Assembly: GCA_041695045.1 (NCBI GenBank)
Contig: JBGFRR010000018.1
Location: 1-9,910, forward strand
Source: JBGFRR01 sp041695045
GTDB lineage: Bacteria > Bacteroidota > Ignavibacteria > UBA10030
Direction: 5' to 3'
Length of the DNA: 9,910 bases
Part shown: piece by piece, positions 1 to 5,241 of the stretch
How the letters are laid out: each line of letters starts with the position of its first letter
How positions within the stretch are numbered: the stretch's first letter is position 1
Notes under the pieces: model-generated
The model's input: the letters and a program-made list of their open reading frames with translations, nothing else
Database searches by the model: none
What the model was told of the DNA's origin: nothing
Translations under genes and position numbers: made by a program

Positions 1-1988
1 ATACACAGGCCGTGCGGCGAGTCTGGGATACCGATTCGCTGCAAGCGAGACTCATGCGCGCTATTTCGCATTTTCGTCCTGAACTCATCCTCGTGACGCG
101 GGATTGGGAGGGGGGCGCTGCCTCTCCGGTCGCCGCAGTGCTCAGAAACGATCTTCTCGCTGCTGTTCGACGACTCCGCACGCCTCGCGGCAACGAGCCC
201 GCCGACCCCCTGCCCGTTGCACGCTGGGATGTTGATCGCGTTGTGATGGATGAGGGAAACCCCGCTGTTCGGCGTGGCAGTCGGCCTGCAACGGGTGAAC
301 AGCACCCCCACTTGCAACTCACCTATGATGAGATCGGGAAGAAAGCGGAAGATCACTACGCGTCTGTTCGACTCTATCGTCCGTTGTGGCGTGCCGGACA
401 GCGCGAGTTGTATCGCCAGATCTATCCCGCCGCACAAACAGCGACGGGTGTGCCGCATCGAGGGCTTCCGCGTCCAGCGCCTGAGAGCTTAAAGCCGATC
501 GAACAAAATGTTCAGGCCATTGTTGCTTCGTTAGGAAGGCAGCGACCTCTCCGCCTCTCGCGGAGGAACGCCGCATTGCCGCTGGTGAGGCAGATTGTGA
601 GAACGATTCACGAGGCCGACCGGAAGACAGGCCAAATCTTCGAGCTCAATGCGCGTGAGCGCAAGCTTGTCTTGCGTTGGAAAGAAGCGCTCGAAAGCCT
701 TCGCGCCACCTTGCTCGGCGTGCAGGTTGCGATGAGGATCAGCGACCTGACGCTCACCTCCCGCCAGCTTACCTATGTGACGATCGATTCGGTGCGTGGA
801 GTTTCAGAAGGCGGGACGACGGACGTGTTGTTCCCCGCGGCAGGGAGGGGACGGGAGTGGATTCTCAATGAGTCGTTCGAGAATCGTGTTCCCGTCACGG
901 TCGGCGAGCCGTACCGCTTGCTGCTGACCAACGCCGAGCCGTTCAACGCCCCGCACTGGCAACATGGGCTTGAAGACAACATCGTCGGCCGATTCCTCTA
1001 CATCTTCATCATCCACAAGGCAACGAGGCCGGAAGAAAGTTTCTCTCACCGCACGATTTTCCGCCTGTGGTATGCGCCGCGCTTCGTCAGTGAAGTCCGC
1101 ACGCCCATCGTTTACGCGAGAAACGGCGAGCCGCTGGTGGTTCGGCTGACGAATCATTCGCGAGACGGTGTTCGGGATGAAGTGTTCGTCAACGACACGT
1201 TAGTGAGCTCGAACCGAAGTGCCTTTCGACTGAATGAGAAGGGAGCGTTCCATGAGGATACGCTTCGTCTTTCGTGGAAGAGAATTCCGCCTGAAGGGAC
1301 GTCGCTGCACGAGGTCGTGATCGGTGGGGACCCTGTTGCGGCGTTTGCAGCACGAAGCTTCCCGCTCACCGTCGATTCGTCAAAGCGTATCGGCCTCGTC
1401 GGGAATCCTCATGGCTCGCTTGCTGCACGGGTGATCCGATCGCTCGGCCTCACGCTGCATCATGCCGACGTGTCTTCTGTATCGCACGGTGAATTCGACG
1501 TGCTTCTCGTCGACCATCGTGCGTTGACCCATGCCGACCCGATGCAACAACGCATCGGGGAAGTTGCCGTTCGGAACCTTCGCACATTTGCCGACGATGG
1601 GGGACATCTCATTATCCTCCCGCAGGATGCCGAAGTCTGGAATGCGAGCCCGCTGTGGGATGGTCTAACGCTTCAGCGCACGACACTGCTCGACCCTGAC
1701 AATCCGCTTGAGGTTGATTCCCTCCATGCGTTTCTCACGCGCCCCAACATCCTCCGGAACGAGGATTGGGAGGGATGGGTCTTTCGACGCGGCTCAAACA
1801 TCGTATCGCTCCAGAACGAATCGCACGCTCACGTGGTTCTCAAGGATGCGCATCTGAACACGCCTCTGCTCGTGACCTCACGAGTTGGCCGCGGGCGCAT
1901 GACGTACATCGACCTGAACATGTATCACCAATGGCTCGACGTTCACCACGCAGCGTATCGCCTGCTTGCGAACATCCTGTCGTATTGA
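1..1988 (+). CDS. PIG-L/LmbE-like deacetylase family protein with C-terminal GATase-like domain (5' partial)
   Basis: The reading frame is open to the left edge, so the gene begins upstream; the GTG at 12 is probably internal. About 660 residues are visible. The first ~110 resemble the second half of a PIG-L/LmbE domain (Zn-dependent de-N-acetylases): a helix followed by FRPELILVTR, and later YDEIGKKAEDHYAS, matching the family's 'rPDvvit' and 'y.eiA.es...H.SQ' segments. The AHPDDE zinc motif would lie outside the window. At 102-131 (DWEGGAASPV), where the family has its third zinc ligand (HpDH or HGHH), no histidine is present, so activity is doubtful. From 1128 to 1370 there is a beta-rich, probably sandwich-like stretch. 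From about 1380 to the end comes an alpha/beta domain (RIGLVGN, FDVLLVDH, DDGGHLIILPQ, NEDWEGWVFRRG, GRGRMTYIDLNMYHQW, AAYRLLANIL) like the class I glutamine-amidotransferase-like C-terminus of long PIG-L proteins in FCB bacteria. This end is the best match; substrate is unknown. The TGA stop lies 7 nt before the next repeat element. Confidence 0.72.
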   Translation, partial: TQAVRRVWDTDSLQARLMRAISHFRPELILVTRDWEGGAASPVAAVLRNDLLAAVRRLRTPRGNEPADPLPVARWDVDRVVMDEGNPAVRRGSRPATGEQHPHLQLTYDEIGKKAEDHYASVRLYRPLWRAGQRELYRQIYPAAQTATGVPHRGLPRPAPESLKPIEQNVQAIVASLGRQRPLRLSRRNAALPLVRQIVRTIHEADRKTGQIFELNARERKLVLRWKEALESLRATLLGVQVAMRISDLTLTSRQLTYVTIDSVRGVSEGGTTDVLFPAAGRGREWILNESFENRVPVTVGEPYRLLLTNAEPFNAPHWQHGLEDNIVGRFLYIFIIHKATRPEESFSHRTIFRLWYAPRFVSEVRTPIVYARNGEPLVVRLTNHSRDGVRDEVFVNDTLVSSNRSAFRLNEKGAFHEDTLRLSWKRIPPEGTSLHEVVIGGDPVAAFAARSFPLTVDSSKRIGLVGNPHGSLAARVIRSLGLTLHHADVSSVSHGEFDVLLVDHRALTHADPMQQRIGEVAVRNLRTFADDGGHLIILPQDAEVWNASPLWDGLTLQRTTLLDPDNPLEVDSLHAFLTRPNILRNEDWEGWVFRRGSNIVSLQNESHAHVVLKDAHLNTPLLVTSRVGRGRMTYIDLNMYHQWLDVHHAAYRLLANILSY

Positions 1989-1995
1989 TATATTA

Positions 1996-2166
1996 CACAA
2001 GTTGACCGCCTTGTTAAATAAAGGGCTAAAGCCCTTGGTCTTTGGGGGATTTTTGATCCCCGACCTGAAGGTCGGGGCTATAGCCACGTCCTTTAGGACG
2101 TGGACAACAATTCCAGTCAATAATTTCTGGGGTTTTAACCCCTCACTCATGGCGGTCAACTTGCAG
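1996..2166. mobile_element. MITE/REP-like element with terminal inverted repeats and five hairpins
   Basis: The ends carry an exact 13-bp inverted repeat: CAAGTTGACCGCC (1998-2010) and GGCGGTCAACTTG (2151-2163). Just outside, TATATTA stands on both sides (1989-1995 and 2167-2173), as expected of a 7-bp target-site duplication. Inside are five hairpins: 2021-2036 (AAGGGC/GCCCTT, loop TAAA), 2045-2061 (GGGGAT/ATCCCC), 2058-2077 (CCCCGACC/GGTCGGGG, loop TGAA), 2084-2103 (CCACGTCC/GGACGTGG, loop TTTA) and 2129-2142 (GGGGTT/AACCCC). No transposase is encoded, so any mobility must have been driven in trans. The second and third hairpins share their CCCC arm and cannot both form. A reading frame runs through the element into the next gene, but its translation is only the repeat. 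The structure is seen directly; the mobile-element reading is inference. Confidence 0.62.
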
Positions 2167-2180
2167 TATATTAGAAACCG

Positions 2181-2185
2181 AGAGG
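2181..2185 (+). promoter_or_regulatory. Ribosome binding site of the GWxTD gene
   Basis: AGAGG followed by TGATTGCT places a Shine-Dalgarno 8 nt before the ATG at 2194. This supports 2194 over an in-frame upstream start at 1966, which would add 76 residues that are only translated repeat and would bury the signal peptide. Confidence 0.7.
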
Positions 2186-2193
2186 TGATTGCT

Positions 2194-3561
2194 ATGTATC
2201 GACAAATCCTGACATGTGTGTCGATGTTGGCTGTTGCTGCAGCAGTGCACGCGCAGCCGATTGTCCCGAAGTCCCCGTTCCTCCTCAACGTCGATTACGC
2301 GCGATTCCAACAAGATTCGCAGTCCGGCTACCTCGAGCTCTATTACGGCTTCTACCCAAAGCTCGTCACGCTCCAGGCTTCCGGCGGAACATTTCGCGGC
2401 GGCATTCAGTTGCGAACGCTGCTGACGAACGTGTCGACGGGTGAACTGCTGCGGAACGAACACGCGCTCCTGCCGGTGAGCGTCACCGATACGAGCGATC
2501 GGGCAGCGCGCAACTCGATTGTGACGCAGGCCGGAGTCATTCTTCCGTTCGGTACCTACCGTTTGCGCGTGACGGCGTCCGACTCGCTGACGCCGGCGCG
2601 TCGAGACAGCATTGAGCTGACGATTGCGCTCGACCCTCCGTCAAGCGCGTTGGCCATCAGCGACCTGGAGCTCTGTTCGGAAATTAAGTCCTCCACGAAC
2701 ACCAGCGACCCATTCTACAAGAACTCGCTCGAAGTCATACCGCATCCCCCCTTGGTGTTCGGGGTAACGAGCGCGCCGGTGGTCTTCAAGTACGCCGAGG
2801 TGTACAACGTCCGTCCACAGCAGCCGTACACGCTCGTAACGCAGATCGTCGATGCGGCAGGGAACGTGGTGCGCGAAGCGTCGAGGCCCCGATCGTACAC
2901 CGGCGGCAGTGCGGTCGAAGTCGGGACGACGAACGTGACGCCGATCGCCTCCGGACGATACACGTATGTTTTCAGAGTGTCGGATGCCGGCGGGGCTGAA
3001 GTTGCGCGAAGCGAGAAGACCTTCTACATCTACAACCCGCACATCCAGCCGACCCCAGCCAGCACGGCCATACTGAAATCGGCGGAGCTTGCCGGCCTGA
3101 ACGCCGAAGAGCTGGCAGAGGAATTCCGTCAGGCGCGGTACTACGCAACCGACGAGGAGATTCGAACATTTGCCCGCCTGACCGATGCGGGTGCGCGGCG
3201 CGAATTTCTTGCAAAATTCTGGGTCGAGGTCGAGAAGGGCCGTATGGGCCGACCGCCGACGAGGCGGACGGATTATCTCCATCGCATTTCTATCGCGAAC
3301 GAACGGTACCGCAGCCAGGCACGCGAAGGCTGGCGCACCGACCGCGGCCGCGTGTTCATGCTCTACGGCGAACCGGACGCCATCGAGCGATTTCCCAGCT
3401 CAACGGAAAACAAGCCGTACGAGATCTGGCACTACTACCAGATCGAAAGCGGCGTTCAGTTTGTGTTTGTCGACCGGACGGGATTCAGCGAGTACATCCT
3501 CGTACATTCGACAAAACGCGGCGAGTTTCGCGATGACACATGGCAACGCATACTGCAATAG
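2194..3561 (+). CDS. GWxTD domain-containing exported protein
   Basis: 455 residues. The N-terminus (MYRQILTCVSMLAVAAAVHA, then QP) is a signal peptide with a VHA cleavage site. Residues ~25-290 are beta-rich with repeated sandwich-like segments (LPFGTYRLRVTASD; ASGRYTYVFRVSD). A helical, charged segment follows (SAELAGLNAEELAEEFRQARYYATDEEIRTF). The C-terminus holds the signature GWRTD at 379-383, continuing DRGRVFMLYGEPDAIERFP, then KPYEIWHYY and FVFVDRTGFSEYILVHS: the classic GWxTD domain, found in Acidobacteria, Gemmatimonadetes, Ignavibacteria and relatives. The biochemical role of the domain is unknown; an envelope function is inferred only from the signal peptide. The next gene starts inside its last codons (22-nt overlap), so the two are probably co-transcribed and translationally coupled. 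TATATT at 2167-2172 could serve as a -10 box, but I see no fitting -35. Confidence 0.88.
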   Translation: MYRQILTCVSMLAVAAAVHAQPIVPKSPFLLNVDYARFQQDSQSGYLELYYGFYPKLVTLQASGGTFRGGIQLRTLLTNVSTGELLRNEHALLPVSVTDTSDRAARNSIVTQAGVILPFGTYRLRVTASDSLTPARRDSIELTIALDPPSSALAISDLELCSEIKSSTNTSDPFYKNSLEVIPHPPLVFGVTSAPVVFKYAEVYNVRPQQPYTLVTQIVDAAGNVVREASRPRSYTGGSAVEVGTTNVTPIASGRYTYVFRVSDAGGAEVARSEKTFYIYNPHIQPTPASTAILKSAELAGLNAEELAEEFRQARYYATDEEIRTFARLTDAGARREFLAKFWVEVEKGRMGRPPTRRTDYLHRISIANERYRSQAREGWRTDRGRVFMLYGEPDAIERFPSSTENKPYEIWHYYQIESGVQFVFVDRTGFSEYILVHSTKRGEFRDDTWQRILQ

Positions 3562-4433
3562 CGTTGCTCCTCCTGTATGGATCGTTCCTCCCGCAACACG
3601 CGGTTCCGGTCGATACGCTGTTTCGTGAGGAGTTTTCGGTCGGTGCATTCCAGAATGCTACCCGGTTCGCAGTCGACGCGCGAGGGTGGATGTATGTTGT
3701 CGATGCCGACCGCAATCAGGTGTTTCTCTTCCGCACGCGGAGCGATTCGGCCCCGCACAGCGTGGTCGGCGGCTACGGATGGAACCCCGCGGCGTTCGAC
3801 CTTCCCACCGGCCTCGCCGCCGACGGCCTCAATCTTTACGTCAGCGATTACAACAATCACCGCATTCAGCGCTTCGACCGCAATCTGAACTATCTCTCAC
3901 TCTTTTCGACGCGCGATACCTCCTTCACCCCGGCTCGTTTCGGATTCCCATCGGGCGTAGCACTTTCACGGCTGGGAGAAATTTTCGTCGTGGACGGGGA
4001 GAATCTTCGTGTTGTCAAGTTCAGTCCGCAAGGGGCATATCGGTCCACGTTTGGCGGAATAGAGGACCGACGCGGGCGTCTCCGGCAGCCGCTGAAGATT
4101 GCCATCGCGCGCAACGACCGCGTGTATGTGCTCGAGCCGGACCGCGTTGTGGAATTCGATTACATCGGCTCGTTTCTGCGCACTCTCGGCGAGGGAGTGG
4201 TAGACGGTGCGCGGGGCTTTGCGGTGGACAACGGCCGACTCGTTGTCGTGACGGGAAATTCGTTGGTGTGGATTGCGCTTGAAAGCGGCAATGTCCATGT
4301 GTTCCCTGTGCAACGGCTCTTCGTATCGCCTGCGGGAGAATTGCGGGATGTGGCCTTAGACGGGAATCGGCTGTACATCCTTACCGCCAACCGACTTATC
4401 GCCTTTGCGGTCGAAGGTGCAGAAGGCCGGTAA
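3540..4433 (+). CDS. Exported six-bladed beta-propeller protein with NHL-type repeats
   Basis: 297 residues. ATG at 3540 overlaps the end of the GWxTD gene by 22 nt; the upstream Shine-Dalgarno is weak (GGCGAG), which fits coupled translation. The N-terminus (ATHTAIALLLLYGSFLPQHA) is a signal peptide. Six repeats can be counted, enough for a closed propeller: ~40-65 (FAVDARGWMYVVDADRNQVF), 87-122 (LPTGLAADGLNLYVSDYNNH, RIQRFD; the most canonical NHL unit), 135-172 (FPSGVALSRLGEIFVVDGEN), 182-216 (PLKIAIARNDRVYVLEPDRV), 223-250 (GARGFAVDNGRLVVVTGNSL) and 268-292 (LRDVALDGNRLYILTANRLI). The last two are degenerate. No catalytic motif is visible, so a binding or scaffold role, perhaps with its GWxTD neighbour, is inference. 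It is short and consists of the propeller alone. Confidence 0.85.
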   Translation: MATHTAIALLLLYGSFLPQHAVPVDTLFREEFSVGAFQNATRFAVDARGWMYVVDADRNQVFLFRTRSDSAPHSVVGGYGWNPAAFDLPTGLAADGLNLYVSDYNNHRIQRFDRNLNYLSLFSTRDTSFTPARFGFPSGVALSRLGEIFVVDGENLRVVKFSPQGAYRSTFGGIEDRRGRLRQPLKIAIARNDRVYVLEPDRVVEFDYIGSFLRTLGEGVVDGARGFAVDNGRLVVVTGNSLVWIALESGNVHVFPVQRLFVSPAGELRDVALDGNRLYILTANRLIAFAVEGAEGR

Positions 4434-4448
4434 GGAGGCCGTCGGTTT

Positions 4449-4474
4449 ACCCCGTAAAACCCCTCTTACGGGGT
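4449..4474 (+). terminator. Hairpin after the propeller gene, terminator-like without U-tract
   Basis: ACCCCGTAA (4449-4457) and TTACGGGGT (4466-4474) form a perfect 9-bp stem with an 8-nt loop, 15 nt after the propeller stop and 5 nt before the ssb -35 box. No T-run follows, so it is a weak candidate terminator or an insulating hairpin between the two units. Confidence 0.4.
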
Positions 4475-4479
4475 GGATC

Positions 4480-4508
4480 TTGACATTCAACCCTCTTTCA
4501 CCTATTTT
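4480..4508 (+). promoter_or_regulatory. Sigma-70-type promoter of ssb
   Basis: TTGACA (4480-4485), a 17-nt spacer and TATTTT (4503-4508) give a near-consensus housekeeping promoter. Transcription would start near 4515, leaving a leader of about 25 nt that contains the Shine-Dalgarno AGGGAGGA at 4525-4532. The site also rules out the longer in-frame start at 4405, which lies upstream of the promoter. Confidence 0.72.
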
Positions 4509-4539
4509 CAGCCCATATTCAATCAGGGAGGAAATCGTT

Positions 4540-4953
4540 ATGGCAGGCCGCAGCGTCAACAAAGTCATTCTTATCGGCAACCTCGGCAAGGATCCGGAAC
4601 TGCGCTACACGAGCGGCGGCGTAGCCGTGGTGACGTTCAGCGTTGCAACGAACGAAAGCTGGAAGGATCAGGACGGCAACATTCAGGACCGCACGCAGTG
4701 GCACAACATCGTCGCGTGGAGGAAGCTCGCCGAAATAGCCGGCGAGTATCTGAAGAAGGGGAGCAAGGTGTACATCGAAGGTCGTCTCCAGTATCGAACG
4801 TATGACGACAAGAACGGCGTAAAACGCTACGTCACGGAGATTCTGATGGATGAGCTCCTTATGCTTGACTCACGCGGCAGTTCCACACCCGCTGAATCCG
4901 CTCCGCCTCCAGCAACGGAAGAATCAACCAAATCGGACGATCTGCCGTTCTGA
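4540..4953 (+). CDS. ssb: Single-stranded DNA-binding protein SSB
   Basis: 137 residues. Binds single-stranded DNA in replication, recombination and repair. An OB fold spans about 1-110 (SVNKVILIGNLGKDPELRYT, VTFSVATNESW, TQWHNIVAWRKLAEIAGEYL, GSKVYIEGRLQYRTYDD). W41, W55 and W60 fall where E. coli SSB has its DNA-stacking aromatics W40, W54 and F60. A short Pro/Ser/Glu-rich linker (~112-131) leads to the acidic tip SDDLPF, the conserved docking peptide for partner proteins (DDIPF in E. coli). The tail is short, giving a smaller protein than the ~178-residue E. coli form. The start is fixed by AGGGAGGA 7 nt upstream and by the promoter. It appears monocistronic: an independent promoter in front and a hairpin 12 nt behind. 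Confidence 0.97.
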   Translation: MAGRSVNKVILIGNLGKDPELRYTSGGVAVVTFSVATNESWKDQDGNIQDRTQWHNIVAWRKLAEIAGEYLKKGSKVYIEGRLQYRTYDDKNGVKRYVTEILMDELLMLDSRGSSTPAESAPPPATEESTKSDDLPF

Positions 4954-4965
4954 ATTTGCCGCTGT

Positions 4966-4994
4966 CCCTGCCTGCCGCCTGCCGGCAGGCAGGG
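4966..4994 (+). terminator. Strong GC hairpin after ssb, possible terminator
   Basis: CCCTGCCTGCC (4966-4976) and GGCAGGCAGGG (4984-4994) pair perfectly over 11 bp with a 7-nt loop, 12 nt after the ssb stop. No U-tract follows, so a terminator role is uncertain. The CCTGCC/GGCAGG core is a dispersed spacer palindrome in this type of genome, and a relative recurs at 5048-5063 (CCTGTC/GACAGG). Confidence 0.5.
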
Positions 4995-5010
4995 TTGCCT
5001 CATCATCGTT

Positions 5011-5150
5011 GAGGCTGTCCAAAAAGTCAAAATATCGGTTGGATAAACCTGTCTGCCGACAGGCAGGCATTCCTGTTTATCGTTTCTCTGTTCATTCTGG
5101 ACAGGCAGGAATGCCTATCCCACCAAAACAAGTACTTTTTGTACAGCCTC
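5011..5150. repeat. 140-bp inverted-repeat unit downstream of ssb
   Basis: The ends are GAGGCTGTCCAAAAAGT (5011-5027) and its near-exact inverse ACTTTTTGTACAGCCTC (5134-5150), 16 of 17 matching. Nested inside are CCTGTC/GACAGG (5048-5053 with 5058-5063, loop TGCC) and an exact 11-bp pair AGGCATTCCTG (5065-5075) with CAGGAATGCCT (5106-5116). No coding capacity is evident. The nested symmetry with matched ends suggests a small non-autonomous element or a composite of dispersed repeats. Confidence 0.55.
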
Positions 5151-5174
5151 TATTTTTTTCTTGTCCAGCTCTAT

Positions 5175-5224
5175 CAGGCTGTTGAAAAAGAAAAATTTTT
5201 GGTGGGATAGTTTTTCAACAACCT
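5175..5224. repeat. 50-bp inverted-repeat unit upstream of ggt
   Basis: AGGCTGTTGAAAAA (5176-5189) pairs with TTTTTCAACAACCT (5211-5224), 13 of 14 matching, around a centre containing AAAAATTTTT and GGTGGGATAG. The end motif is the same as that of the 5011-5150 unit (AGGCTGTnnAAAAA). In addition TTTTGGTGGGATAG (5197-5210) is the exact inverse of CTATCCCACCAAAA (5115-5128), so this unit can also pair with the preceding one. The right end lies only 17 nt before the ggt start and would be in its leader if transcription starts upstream. Confidence 0.55.
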
Positions 5225-5229
5225 CCTCT

Positions 5230-5234
5230 GAGGT
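5230..5234 (+). promoter_or_regulatory. Ribosome binding site of ggt
   Basis: GAGGT (5230-5234) sits 7 nt before the ATG at 5242. It is complementary to ACCTC at 5221-5225 (5-bp stem, 4-nt loop), so it could be partly masked. It fixes the start at 5242 rather than 5161; the longer form would translate the inverted repeat and displace the signal peptide. Confidence 0.6.
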
Positions 5235-5241
5235 AATCCCC

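Noticed and set aside
2021..2103. Intrinsic terminators among the hairpins after the PIG-L gene
   Set aside because: The stems are strong but none is followed by a proper T-run; the array reads better as a repeat element.
1996..2166. CRISPR array
   Set aside because: The hairpins differ from one another in sequence and spacing; there is no repeated direct unit or spacer pattern.
1966..2193. Longer N-terminus for the GWxTD protein starting at 1966
   Set aside because: It would overlap the upstream gene, translate the hairpin element and bury the signal peptide; the ATG at 2194 has its own Shine-Dalgarno.
2641..3282. Minus-strand open frame of 213 codons across the GWxTD gene
   Set aside because: It is a shadow of GC-rich codon usage on the other strand, with no recognisable motif.
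4405..4539. Longer N-terminus for SSB starting at 4405
   Set aside because: It lies upstream of the ssb promoter and inside the propeller gene; the 4540 start has AGGGAGGA and gives the usual SSB N-terminus.
4850..5185. Small open frames across the ssb-ggt spacer
   Set aside because: Their translations (such as CRLPAGR and VCRQAG) are the typical spurious product of the CCTGCCGGCAGG-type palindromes.
5161..5241. Longer N-terminus for GGT starting at 5161
   Set aside because: The added residues come from the inverted repeat and place a charged stretch before the signal peptide.
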